Shown here piece by piece: positions 33,400-42,228 of a DNA stretch of 64,000 nt. The stretch's first letter is position 1. The number at the start of each line of letters is the position of its first letter. Source of the stretch: Prolixibacteraceae bacterium (GTDB lineage: Bacteria > Bacteroidota > Bacteroidia > Bacteroidales > Prolixibacteraceae); contig DMSQ01000051.1 in NCBI GenBank assembly GCA_003457135.1, forward strand, positions 1 to 64,000, read 5' to 3'. The position numbers and the translations under genes are program-made. Under the pieces are notes generated by a model. The model saw only the letters and a list, made by a program, of their open reading frames with translations. It was not told the DNA's origin and searched no databases.

Positions 33400-34694
33400 C
33401 AAAATTCTTTTCGAACGAAGCTTTCACGGTGATGCATATCCGCAATTTCCGACTGTTTATGGCCTACCGTTTTTTTATGACATCGGCAGTGCTGATGCAG
33501 GCGGTGATTGTGGGCTGGCAATTGTACGACATCACCGGAAATCCATTTTCGTTGGGATTGATTGGCCTTGCCGAGGTGGTTCCTCAAATTAGTATTGCGC
33601 TGTTTGCCGGTCATTTTGTTGATATATGGGACAGGAAAAGGATCATTTTCCGAACGAGTTTTCTGTTGTTGATCGGATCAGCAATTTTGCTGGGTACCAG
33701 CATTGATTCAGAAGTGACCCGGTTCCTTCAGGGTACGATGCCTATCTTTTTCACTGTTTTTCTGGTTGGCCTGACAAGGGGGATTTTAATGCCAGCGCAT
33801 ACGGCTTTGCTGGGGCAGTTGGTGCCACGCGAGTTGCTTGCCGGAGCAGCAACCTGGGGAAGTACAGTCTGGCAGGTGGCAGCGGTTACCGGGCCTGCGC
33901 TGGGAGGATTAATGTTTGGTTTTTTCGGAATTGTTCCTGCTTATGTTCTCGTTTTTACTTTTTTTCTGATCTGTGTAATTCTCATCTTTTTAATCAAAAG
34001 CCCGGGAAAAATGGTTCATCATCCTGACCGGGACTACCGCATTTTTGCAAGTATTGGTGAAGGAATCCGGTACGTATTTAAAAATCAGGTTTTGCTGGGC
34101 GCTTTTTCGCTCGACATGTTTGCTGTTTTATTTGGAGGTGCTGTTGCCATGCTGCCGGTTTTTGCTTCCGACATCCTGAAAGTTGGCCCTGAAGGATTGG
34201 GAATTTTGCGTGCCTGTCCGGCTATTGGCGCCATTCTGATGTCAGTGATGCTGACCTTTTATCCTCCGTTCAAACATTCGGGCCGGCAAATGCTGTTCAG
34301 TGTTGCCGGATTCGGTATTTGCATGATTGTTTTTGCACTGTCCCAAAATTTTTACCTATCGGCAGTATGCCTTTTGCTAAGTGGCTCATTTGATTTTGTG
34401 AGCGTAGTTATCCGAAGCAGTATTCTTCAGTTGTTTACATCCAACGAAATGAAAGGCCGGGTATCATCGGTCAACAGTATTTTTGTAGGATCGTCGAACG
34501 AACTGGGAGCCTTTGAATCGGGAGCCGCCGCCAGCCTGATGGGATTGGTTCCATCGGTTATTTTTGGTGGGGTGATGACGCTGATTGTAGTAGGAGTTGC
34601 GGCTGCAAAGGTTCCTAAACTTCGGAAATTGTCTTTGATGAATTATGGTGAATCTAATGAAAAAGAAAAAATGTCCAATATTCAAGTCGAATAA
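33396..34694 (+). CDS. MFS transporter (MFS_3 / EntS-like)
   Basis: A 432-residue, 12-helix major facilitator protein of the type related to the enterobactin exporter EntS. The first half has FMAYRFFMTSAVLMQAVIVGWQLY, GLAEVVPQISIALFAG and FVDIWDRKRIIF; the later helices include GLTRGILMPAHTALLG. It would export a small compound, perhaps a siderophore-like one; the substrate is not readable. The annotated ATG overlaps the stop of the preceding gene (33396-33399), but a second Met 12 codons on (33432) could be the native start if the ATPase cassette was inserted upstream. Its G+C content is far higher than the cassette's. Confidence 0.88.
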   Translation: MTKFFSNEAFTVMHIRNFRLFMAYRFFMTSAVLMQAVIVGWQLYDITGNPFSLGLIGLAEVVPQISIALFAGHFVDIWDRKRIIFRTSFLLLIGSAILLGTSIDSEVTRFLQGTMPIFFTVFLVGLTRGILMPAHTALLGQLVPRELLAGAATWGSTVWQVAAVTGPALGGLMFGFFGIVPAYVLVFTFFLICVILIFLIKSPGKMVHHPDRDYRIFASIGEGIRYVFKNQVLLGAFSLDMFAVLFGGAVAMLPVFASDILKVGPEGLGILRACPAIGAILMSVMLTFYPPFKHSGRQMLFSVAGFGICMIVFALSQNFYLSAVCLLLSGSFDFVSVVIRSSILQLFTSNEMKGRVSSVNSIFVGSSNELGAFESGAAASLMGLVPSVIFGGVMTLIVVGVAAAKVPKLRKLSLMNYGESNEKEKMSNIQVE

Positions 34695-34774
34695 CCAATT
34701 TCCAAAATGTTGTTGACGCTACCTTCAGCAAAATCAAAACCTGTCAGCGTCCGAAGGACCTGATAGCGTTAAGA

Positions 34775-34813
34775 AATAAGAAAGGAGAACTTCGATATTC
34801 CTCATTTCTTATT
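34775..34813. terminator. Hairpin between convergent MFS and MATE genes
   Basis: aataagaaa with a GGA extension pairs with tcctcatttcttatt, allowing one bulge. There is no strong T run, so it may be a terminator for either gene or just an extragenic palindrome. An imperfect palindrome aacctgtcagcg / ctgatagcgtt lies just before it (34739-34770). Confidence 0.4.
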
Positions 34814-34841
34814 CGAAATTTCTCGTTTAATAATTATTCTC

Positions 34842-36278
34842 CTAAACCTTCACCAACTTCCACTTTCCTTTCCGGAAGTAATACCAGGCTGTCAGCGTCA
34901 GTGCAGTTTCGGCAGCTACAATAGCTACTGAAATTCCGTAGATTTTCATGTCAAGAACAATAGCAAGAAGATATGCCAATGGTATTTCGAACAACCAGAA
35001 ACAAAACAAGTTGATCCGGGTTGGGGTCGCAGTGTCGCCACTTCCGTTAAATGCCTGGGTCAGCACCATTCCTAATGCGTACGAAATAAATCCAATACTG
35101 ATAATCCGCAGACTGATGGCGCCATTTCGGATAACTTCAGGATTTTCGATGAAAATGCGAATAAAAGCTTCAGGAAAAACAATCAGGATTAATCCGACCA
35201 GACCAAGCAACACCATGTTGATGTAGCCCGTAATCCAAACTGTCCGCTCAGCCCGTTCGGGTTGTTTAGCCCCCAGGTTTTGTCCGACCAGGGTTGAAGC
35301 AGCATTGCTCAGTCCCCACGAAGGCAGAAGCACAAAAATCACAATCCGTATCGAAATAGTATAACCAGCCATTACTTCTGAACCCAATTCAGAAATAATG
35401 CGGTAAAGTGCAATCCAGCTTGATGTTGCTATAGTGTATTGCAGAATTCCGCCAGCTGAAAGTTTAAACAGTTGAACCATCACTTTTAGTTTTATTTTTA
35501 AGTGCTGAAGTTCCATCCGGATACGTTTATTTCCGTGAAAAAGCAAATAAAACTGATAACAAACGGCCAATCCGCGGCCAATGGTGGTTGCAATGGCGGC
35601 TCCCATCAGTCCGAGTTCAGGAAAAGGACCGATGCCAAAAATCAGCAATGGATCCAGTATCAGGTTGATGAGGTTGGCAAATACAAGAACCCGCATCGAA
35701 ACGGCTGCATCTCCCGAACTGCGGAAAACAGCGTTGATGATGAAAAGTAGCATAATGACTGCATTACTGCCGAACATGATGGCAGGGAACATATATCCGG
35801 ATTCAGCCATTTCTTCGGAGGCGCCCATCAGCAGTAGAAATTCTTTGGCATAAATGATACCCGGAATGGCTATCAGGATAGATACAACAAGTCCCGAAAT
35901 TATTGCCTGGAATGCCACCACGCCAGCTTTTCCCGCTTTTTTCTCTCCAATCCGGCGGGCTACCAAAGCAGTGGTTGCCGTACTCAGTCCCATACAAATG
36001 GCATAAACGATGGTCATTGACGATTCGGTAATTCCAACAGTAGCAACTGCATCAGCGCCTAATCTGGAAACAAAAAAGATATCAACTACGGCAAAGATTG
36101 ACTCCATAATCATTTCGAGAACCATTGGGATGGAAAGAATGAGCAATGCTTTGCCTATGCTGTCGCTGGTGAAATCCCGGTCGGTTCCGGAGATGGCTTC
36201 TTTAATGTCGGTCCACAGCGACTGGAATGGGATAGATTTTAATTGGGCTAAAAATGATATTGGGTTTTTATCAGGCAT
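34842..36278 (-). CDS. MATE-family efflux protein
   Basis: A 478-residue, 12-helix MATE transporter of the DinF/MepA-like branch, with a polar N-terminal leader of about 40 residues. Helix 1 is KALLILSIPMVLEMIMESIF, followed by FFVSRLGADAVATVGITES; the second half mirrors it with GGILQYTIATSSWIALYRI. It would export drugs or metabolites using Na+ or H+. It is not close to the NorM-like pump at 19116; the two belong to different branches. It is a single gene, convergent with the MFS gene and divergent from the lipoprotein at 36499. The 220-base gap on its 5' side shows no further gene. Confidence 0.92.
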   Translation of the reverse strand: MPDKNPISFLAQLKSIPFQSLWTDIKEAISGTDRDFTSDSIGKALLILSIPMVLEMIMESIFAVVDIFFVSRLGADAVATVGITESSMTIVYAICMGLSTATTALVARRIGEKKAGKAGVVAFQAIISGLVVSILIAIPGIIYAKEFLLLMGASEEMAESGYMFPAIMFGSNAVIMLLFIINAVFRSSGDAAVSMRVLVFANLINLILDPLLIFGIGPFPELGLMGAAIATTIGRGLAVCYQFYLLFHGNKRIRMELQHLKIKLKVMVQLFKLSAGGILQYTIATSSWIALYRIISELGSEVMAGYTISIRIVIFVLLPSWGLSNAASTLVGQNLGAKQPERAERTVWITGYINMVLLGLVGLILIVFPEAFIRIFIENPEVIRNGAISLRIISIGFISYALGMVLTQAFNGSGDTATPTRINLFCFWLFEIPLAYLLAIVLDMKIYGISVAIVAAETALTLTAWYYFRKGKWKLVKV

Positions 36279-36498
36279 GATAAAAATGGATTATAGTGAA
36301 AAATAAAAAGTTTGGGTAAAAGAATAATGAATCCGCTTTCTGCCGGGCAGAAATTAGATGTTTGCGGATATACAGACCGCCGGAGTTGAAATCAGTTTCA
36401 TATTTCGGTCTTTTTGGATAATAGGACAAATATATTCAAATTTGATATTAATATGAACCTGTTAATGATAAATATGTTTCAGGGGTAAAAATATTTCA

Positions 36499-37284
36499 AT
36501 GAAGCTCATACGATTAATTACTATTTCAGGAATTGTTCTGTTTTTTGCTGCCTGCAGAAACCACCAGTCAAGTTTCCCGATAATAAATTCACAGTCATTT
36601 AATGAAATACAGGTCACCCTTGACGGCTCATTGGCTAAACGGATATGGGCTGATTCTATGAACCAGGTTCAGGAACAAATTCCTTTGAGTAAAAAACTTG
36701 ATGAAATGATTGCCATTACTCAAACATTGCAAAAAACAAAACCTGACAGTAGCTGGATGTTCCTAATGAAAAGTTGGGAAGAACTGAGGAGCAATGAAGC
36801 TTTTTTTTCATCTGACACTTTGGCGAACCCGGTTTTTGTTCTTCAGAAATGGGCCGAATTAAATATCAGCCTGTTAAAATTAACAGGTGAAGTACGGTTT
36901 GGCGATACTTTGGAGAAACTTCTTTATGGATCGCCTGCTCCCGTTCTATCTGAAAGATTATTAAAATCAGTGATTTATACTCATATTTTTGATCAGATAT
37001 TTATCAATCTCATTGGTTCTTCAAGCCTGAACCACTACCATACAACCGGTGGAATGATCAAACTGACACAGGAAACCGATTTCCCTGTCAGAAATGAAAT
37101 GTACCTGAAATGTGAAAGCAATGATGTCCGTTATCTGGACGTGTTTGTCAGGATTCCTGAATGGGCTGTTAATCCAACAGTTAGTCATGGTAATGTGAAG
37201 TATGTAGCTCATCCCGGTGAATATTGCCAGATTTCGCGGAAATGGAGAAATGGCGATGAGTTCAAAATTATTCTGAAAAATTAA
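36499..37284 (+). CDS. Short GH127-like lipoprotein (DUF1680-type C-terminus)
   Basis: A 261-residue lipoprotein: the signal peptide ends in FFAAC with the lipid Cys at residue 19. The second half resembles the tail of the GH127/DUF1680 beta-L-arabinofuranosidase family: LLKLTGEVRFGDTLEKLLYG corresponds to the helix before the active-site loop, and the end has the beta-sandwich pattern MIKLTQETDFPV, VFVRIPEWA, EYCQISRKWRNGDEFKIIL. The family's full length is above 600 residues, so most of the (alpha/alpha)6 barrel with its Cys-zinc site and catalytic Glu is absent. It is thus unlikely to be a glycosidase; a binding or scaffold role is possible. The resemblance is by pattern and should be tested. 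Confidence 0.6.
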   Translation: MKLIRLITISGIVLFFAACRNHQSSFPIINSQSFNEIQVTLDGSLAKRIWADSMNQVQEQIPLSKKLDEMIAITQTLQKTKPDSSWMFLMKSWEELRSNEAFFSSDTLANPVFVLQKWAELNISLLKLTGEVRFGDTLEKLLYGSPAPVLSERLLKSVIYTHIFDQIFINLIGSSSLNHYHTTGGMIKLTQETDFPVRNEMYLKCESNDVRYLDVFVRIPEWAVNPTVSHGNVKYVAHPGEYCQISRKWRNGDEFKIILKN

Positions 37285-37314
37285 CGGGAAGGGATTTTAT
37301 CAGGTACATTCATT

Positions 37315-37322
37315 TATCTTTG
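37315..37322 (+). promoter_or_regulatory. -7 element TATCTTTG upstream of surE
   Basis: Exact TAnnTTTG match 23 bases before the surE ATG. The -33 area has TTTT at 37295 but no TTTG. Confidence 0.45.
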
Positions 37323-37345
37323 TGAGCATTCAAAAAAAATGAGAT

Positions 37346-38107
37346 ATGAGCGATCGGCCCCTGATTTTGATTACCAACGATGATGGTGTTTCGGCAAAAG
37401 GATTGAAAGAATTAATTGAAGTCATGCGCCTTTTTGGCGATGTAGTTGTTGTGGCGCCCGATACTCACCGCTCCGGAATGTCGAACGCTATTACGGTTGA
37501 TCATCCGATACGGGTTACCAAAACCATTGAGGAAGAAGGTTTTCAGGTTTACAAATGTACCGGCACTCCTGTTGATTGTGTGAAGCTTGCATTTAACCAA
37601 TTGCTCGACCGTCATCCCGACTTCGTAGTTTCAGGAATTAATCATGGTGCAAACTCTTCCATCAGTATCATGTATTCAGGTACGATGGGCGGAGCTATTG
37701 AGGGGTGTATTCATGGTGTACCGTCAATAGGTTTTTCGTTGAATGACTCTGATCATGAAGCTGATTTTTCACGGGCGAAAATTTATGTGGCACGCGTTTT
37801 TCAGCAGGTAGCCGAAAACGGACTGCCTCCATTTGTTTGTCTGAATGTAAATATTCCGAAGGGAGAAATTAAGGGCACAAAAGTGTGCCGCCAGACTTCA
37901 GGGAAATGGGTGGAAGAATACGATAAACGTACCGATCCGCATAAACGTGAATATTATTGGATGACAGGTTATTTTAAGAACTTCGAGGAAGATGTGATAG
38001 ATACCGATATAACTGCACTCGAAAGCGGTTACGTCTCAGTGGTTCCGGTAAATGCAGATATGACTTGCTATGATACCTTTGAGACCATGAAAAGCTGGAG
38101 GTTTTAA
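37346..38107 (+). CDS. surE: 5'/3'-nucleotidase SurE
   Basis: A 253-residue metal-dependent phosphatase that removes phosphate from nucleoside monophosphates. The metal site is clear: LILITNDDGVSAKGL (Asp12-Asp13), then APDTHRSGMSNAIT and the conserved SGINHGANSS and YSGTMGGAIEG. It is the first gene of a run with the small membrane protein (one-base gap) and lpxB. Full length; nothing odd. Confidence 0.96.
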   Translation: MSDRPLILITNDDGVSAKGLKELIEVMRLFGDVVVVAPDTHRSGMSNAITVDHPIRVTKTIEEEGFQVYKCTGTPVDCVKLAFNQLLDRHPDFVVSGINHGANSSISIMYSGTMGGAIEGCIHGVPSIGFSLNDSDHEADFSRAKIYVARVFQQVAENGLPPFVCLNVNIPKGEIKGTKVCRQTSGKWVEEYDKRTDPHKREYYWMTGYFKNFEEDVIDTDITALESGYVSVVPVNADMTCYDTFETMKSWRF

Positions 38108-38108
38108 T

Positions 38109-38411
38109 ATGGACCTGCGAAAACACAACCGCCTGGATCAAATTTTAACTGGCTTGTTAATCGGGATCATTTTGCCGGTAATTATATTCCTGATTACTTA
38201 TCAGGTCAAATACAGCGATTTGGAATTTACGGTTTACCTGCGAAAAATTTGGCAAATGAAAATATTCCTGAAAATACTTAGCCTTTGCGTGTTTCCAAAC
38301 CTGGGAGTTTTTTTGCTTTTTCTTTGGATAAAATTTGAACGGGCTGCCAGAGGCGTTGTCATGGCTACTTTTATATATGCTTTTCTGGTGTTGATCGCCA
38401 AATTAATATAA
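38109..38411 (+). CDS. Small three-helix membrane protein between surE and lpxB
   Basis: A 100-residue hydrophobic protein with about three membrane helices (LTGLLIGIILPVIIFLIT, ILSLCVFPNLGVFLLFLWI, GVVMATFIYAFLVLIAKL) and a charged, basic first loop. I do not recognise a named family, though such a protein between surE and lpxB is plausible as a conserved membrane component. It starts one base after surE, so it is cotranscribed and its translation is likely coupled. Confidence 0.72.
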   Translation: MDLRKHNRLDQILTGLLIGIILPVIIFLITYQVKYSDLEFTVYLRKIWQMKIFLKILSLCVFPNLGVFLLFLWIKFERAARGVVMATFIYAFLVLIAKLI

Positions 38412-38424
38412 AATGGAAAAGTTG

Positions 38425-38475
38425 CGAGTTACGGGGTACGAGTTACGGAACCCGAAACCCGGAACCCGAAACTCG
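38425..38475. repeat. Small duplicated, self-complementary repeat in front of lpxB
   Basis: cgagttacgg occurs at 38425 and 38439, aacccgaaac at 38449 and 38463, each pair 14 bases apart. The second half is roughly the complement of the first (cgagttacggg against aacccgaaactcg), so the whole can fold into a hairpin. It lies between the three-helix protein and lpxB and is typical of dispersed Bacteroidota repeats. Confidence 0.65.
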
Positions 38476-38481
38476 AAACAA

Positions 38482-39624
38482 ATGAAATACTACGTTTTAG
38501 CCGGTGAAGCCTCGGGCGATTTGCATGCCTCAAACCTGATCAAAGAGATCAGTTTGATTGATCAGCAGGCACATTTCCGCGGCTTTGGCGGCGAAAGGAT
38601 GGAAGAAGCCGGGATGACTGTTCTGAAACATTACCGGGATTTGGCATTTATGGGATTGGTTCCGGTGATCCTGAATATCCGCACCATCCGGAAGAATTTC
38701 AGATATTGCGAACAGGACATGCTTGATTTTAAACCGGATGTTCTGATTTTGGTTGATTATCCGGGATTCAACCTTCGTATGGCCCGGTTTGCCAAAGCCC
38801 ACGGGATCCGAACATTTTATTACATTTCACCCAAAATTTGGGCATGGAAAGAAAAGCGTGTTTATAAGGTGATAGCATACGTTGATGAGATGTTTACCAT
38901 CCTGCCTTTTGAAACCGAGTTCTACAAGAAATATAATTATCCGGTCAATTACGTAGGCAATCCTTTGCTTGACGCCATTCTGGAAAAGAAAATTGAGCCT
39001 GATTTCCCGAAGTTTTGGGCTGAAAATAAGCTACACGAAAAACCAATATTGGCAGTTTTGCCCGGAAGCAGGAAAGGCGAGATCAGCGTTTTGCTGCCAA
39101 CTATGCTCGAAGCAGCAGCGCAATTTCCCGAATTTCAATGTATAATTGCAGGAGCTCCTAACATGGGAATTGAATACTACCGGCCATTTATGAAGGATAG
39201 TAAAGCGCCTGTAATCTGGGGGAAAACTTATGAGATACTGACTCATAGTCGTGTAGCCATTGTGTCTTCGGGTACAGCTACCCTCGAGACAGCCATTATG
39301 AATGTTCCGCAGGTGGTAGTTTATCGTCTGACCCCCAAATGGTTGTTTAACTTCCTGAAGTATTTTTTTCTGAAAACGAAATGGGTTTCGCTGGTTAATA
39401 TCATTCTGGAACGGGAAGCCGTTACCGAGCTGATTCAGTGGAATTTTACTCTGAAGAATGTAGTTCACGAACTCGAAAAGATTCTCTATGATACGAAAAA
39501 TGAAAAGCGGATGCTGGCCGATTACCGCGATATGATGATCAAACTGGGTGAAGCGGGAGCTTCGAAAAGGGCAGCGGGATTGATGGTGAGTAAATTGAAA
39601 GCATATCATTCCAATAAGAATTAA
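38482..39624 (+). CDS. lpxB: Lipid-A-disaccharide synthase
   Basis: A 380-residue glycosyltransferase (GT19) that joins UDP-2,3-diacylglucosamine and lipid X to form the lipid A disaccharide, at the inner membrane. Motifs: YYVLAGEASGDLHASNLI, GFGGERMEEAGM, DYPGFNLRMA, YYISPKIWAWKEKR and LPGSRKGEI. I start it at the ATG at 38482, which gives MKYYVLAGEASGD. The frame also runs back to an ATG at 38413, but those 23 extra residues are only a translation of the repeat element in front of the gene. Confidence 0.95.
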   Translation: MKYYVLAGEASGDLHASNLIKEISLIDQQAHFRGFGGERMEEAGMTVLKHYRDLAFMGLVPVILNIRTIRKNFRYCEQDMLDFKPDVLILVDYPGFNLRMARFAKAHGIRTFYYISPKIWAWKEKRVYKVIAYVDEMFTILPFETEFYKKYNYPVNYVGNPLLDAILEKKIEPDFPKFWAENKLHEKPILAVLPGSRKGEISVLLPTMLEAAAQFPEFQCIIAGAPNMGIEYYRPFMKDSKAPVIWGKTYEILTHSRVAIVSSGTATLETAIMNVPQVVVYRLTPKWLFNFLKYFFLKTKWVSLVNIILEREAVTELIQWNFTLKNVVHELEKILYDTKNEKRMLADYRDMMIKLGEAGASKRAAGLMVSKLKAYHSNKN

Positions 39625-39642
39625 ATGGTATGTCTGCATAAC

Positions 39643-39660
39643 CGTTCACTGAAGTGAACG
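39643..39660. repeat. 18-base palindrome between lpxB and gldFG
   Basis: cgttcact-ga-agtgaacg, a perfect palindrome with eight-base arms. It has no T run, so it is more likely an extragenic palindrome than a terminator, although it lies just after lpxB. Confidence 0.6.
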
Positions 39661-39686
39661 TCAAAGGATATCATATAAATTGACAC

Positions 39687-42098
39687 ATGTTTAGTCTATT
39701 AAAAAAAGAAATTACCAGTTTTTTCGGTTCGCTCACAGGATACGTGGTCGTTTTCGTGTTCCTGCTGGCTACCAGCCTGTTTTTGTGGATTTTCCACGGA
39801 AATTACAATATTTTGGAAGGCGGATATGCCTCGCTCGACGGCCTTTTTTCGTTGGCGCCCTGGGTTTACCTTTTTCTGGTTCCGGCAATAACCATGCGTT
39901 TGTTTGCTGAAGAGAAACGACTCGGTACCATGGAGGTTTTGCTTACACGGCCACTTTCGGTCATGCAGATTGTTCTGGCCAAATTTTTAGCCGGACTGTT
40001 GCTGGTTTCCATTTCGCTGCTTCCAACATTGATTTATTTTTATTCGGTTTATGCACTTGGCAATCCGGTAGGTTGTATTGACACTGGCGGAACATGGGGC
40101 GCTTTCATTGGTTTGTTTTTTCTGGCGGCCATTTATGTGGCTATCGGTTTACTGGCTTCAGCGCTGACCGACAACCCGGTTTTCGCTTTTATCCTGGCTT
40201 TGTTCCTTTCTTTTATTGCATACCTGGGATTCGATCTGGTTGGCGCCATGCAGCTTCCTTCTTCAATTCAGCAGTTAATAACAGGCATTGGTATTAACGA
40301 ACATTACGCTTCCATCAGCAGGGGAGTGGTTGATTCGCGCGATCTGGTCTATTTTATTTCCGTCGCCTTCATCTTTCTATTTCTTACCAGCCGGATCATT
40401 CATTTTCATAGCATCAATTTCAGGAAAGAAATCAAATCGGGCGTTTTGGTTTTGGCCGGCGTTATCTTCCTCAGTATTCTTTCCGGACAAATTTTTTTCC
40501 GACTGGATCTAACAGCCGAAAAGCGATATTCTGTTACCGATGTTTCGAAGAAGTTGGTCAAAAATCTTGAAAAGCCTATCAATATTACGCTCTATTTGGA
40601 GGGTGAATTGCCAGCCGGATTCCGGAAATTAAAAAAGGCGATTCAGGAGAAAATTGCCGATTACAACGCCTATTCATCGCAACTGATTAACCTGACAGTG
40701 GTAGATCCTTATGACATTTCAGATGTTAACCGGCGCGATAAACTCTTTATTGAGCTTGCGGGGAAAGGACTTCAGACTACCGATATTCGCCAGAATACCA
40801 ATCAGGGGACTATTACACGCCGCATTTTTCCGGGAGCACTGATTGAGTATGGCGATAGGCAGGTAAGCGTCAATTTGCTGAAAAACAATCAGAATCTACA
40901 TGCTGAAGTCAACCTGAACCATTCAATCGAAAGCCTGGAATACGAATTTACTTCTGCATTTTCTGACTTGATGAATGATGAAAATCAAGCTGTGGCTTTT
41001 CTTGACGGCCACGGTGAATTAAACGAATATGAAACCTGGGATTTTACCAGGGCTTTGGCAGAAAAATATACTGTCACCCGGGTTTCAGCCTCAGAGCTTG
41101 TTTCAAAAGATGTGCAGTATAAAGTACTTATTGTAGCCAATCCAACAACACCATTTTCTGAGAATGACAAGTTTTGTGTGGATCAGTATTTAATGAAAGG
41201 TGGACGGATGATGTGGTTGATTGATCCGGTTTCGGTTAGCCTGGATAGTTTAAGTACCGGTTACTCCACCCTTGCTTTTCCCCGAAACCTTAATTTAGAC
41301 GATCAGTTTTTTAAATACGGAATTCGTTTGAATTCCAATCTGGTTCAGGATGTTGAATGTTTGATGATACCAATAAATACGGCTCCTTCTGGCGCTTCGC
41401 CTAAATTTACACCTGCTCCGTGGTATTTTTCTCCGTTGCTTACTCCAACCGATAGCCATGTAATCAGCCGGAATTTGAACCGTGTAAAAGCTGAATTTGT
41501 AAGCTCGATGGATACGGTTGGTAAAAGCGACCGGTTGCAAAAAACAGTCATTTTGGTCACATCTGACTATTCGCTGGTTTCAAAAACTCCGGTCGAAATC
41601 AGTCTGGCCAGTGTCAACAATCCGCCCGACCGCAGGCTTTTTAAACAAACATCGCAAGCTATTGGCATGTTGATTGAAGGTACTTTTACATCGGTCTTCA
41701 ATAATCGGATGGTCGGTTCGTTTGGCGTAAAAGCTTTGGAAGTAATCCCGGAAAGCCAGCCCACTAAAATGATTGTCATTTCAGATGGAAATCTGATGGC
41801 TAATCAGTACCGGTTGGTCAATGGAAAACCCGAATACAGTCAATTAGGTTACGACCGGTATTCGAAGCAGACCTTTGGAAATAAAGCATTCCTGCTGAAT
41901 GCGGTAAATTATTTATGCGACGATGAAGGTTTGATGGACTTACGGTCGCGAACATTTAAAATCAGGCTTCTGGATAAAGTCAGGATCAAAGAAGAAAAAC
42001 TCAGGTGGCAGATTTTAAATGTGCTGGTTCCCTTGATGCTAATTTCATTTTTTGGATATGTTTATGTGTATCTTCGCCGTCGAAAATACAGATGCTGA
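39687..42098 (+). CDS. gldFG: GldF-GldG type ABC transporter, permease and periplasmic part in one chain
   Basis: An 803-residue protein that joins two Gld subunits. Residues 1-240 are GldF, an ABC-2 permease with six helices (LLKKEITSFFGSLTGYVVVF at the start, ITMRLFAEEKRLGTMEVLLTRPL in the loop). The rest is GldG: a membrane anchor (LVLAGVIFLSILSGQIFF), then KRYSVTDVSKKLVKNLEKPI, a large periplasmic part, and a final anchor (LNVLVPLMLISFFGYVYVYL). In gliding Flavobacteria these are separate genes next to gldA; here a single frame codes for both, and no gldA ATPase is beside it. Role in gliding or in secretion-linked transport is family knowledge; this organism may not glide. Confidence 0.9.
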   Translation: MFSLLKKEITSFFGSLTGYVVVFVFLLATSLFLWIFHGNYNILEGGYASLDGLFSLAPWVYLFLVPAITMRLFAEEKRLGTMEVLLTRPLSVMQIVLAKFLAGLLLVSISLLPTLIYFYSVYALGNPVGCIDTGGTWGAFIGLFFLAAIYVAIGLLASALTDNPVFAFILALFLSFIAYLGFDLVGAMQLPSSIQQLITGIGINEHYASISRGVVDSRDLVYFISVAFIFLFLTSRIIHFHSINFRKEIKSGVLVLAGVIFLSILSGQIFFRLDLTAEKRYSVTDVSKKLVKNLEKPINITLYLEGELPAGFRKLKKAIQEKIADYNAYSSQLINLTVVDPYDISDVNRRDKLFIELAGKGLQTTDIRQNTNQGTITRRIFPGALIEYGDRQVSVNLLKNNQNLHAEVNLNHSIESLEYEFTSAFSDLMNDENQAVAFLDGHGELNEYETWDFTRALAEKYTVTRVSASELVSKDVQYKVLIVANPTTPFSENDKFCVDQYLMKGGRMMWLIDPVSVSLDSLSTGYSTLAFPRNLNLDDQFFKYGIRLNSNLVQDVECLMIPINTAPSGASPKFTPAPWYFSPLLTPTDSHVISRNLNRVKAEFVSSMDTVGKSDRLQKTVILVTSDYSLVSKTPVEISLASVNNPPDRRLFKQTSQAIGMLIEGTFTSVFNNRMVGSFGVKALEVIPESQPTKMIVISDGNLMANQYRLVNGKPEYSQLGYDRYSKQTFGNKAFLLNAVNYLCDDEGLMDLRSRTFKIRLLDKVRIKEEKLRWQILNVLVPLMLISFFGYVYVYLRRRKYRC

Positions 42099-42228
42099 TT
42101 TCTTTTGAATAAAATAATCGTCCATCAATAGGTTAAAAATATCAAAGTTTGTATATTCGTGTGCTTCCCGTAGATTAGAAGGGGAAGTGATTTTAAGGCA
42201 AATAATTAAAACTCTAAAAAAATAACTA

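Noticed and set aside
38413..38481. Longer LpxB with 23 extra residues
   Set aside because: The extra residues are a translation of a dispersed repeat; the conserved N-terminus begins at 38482.
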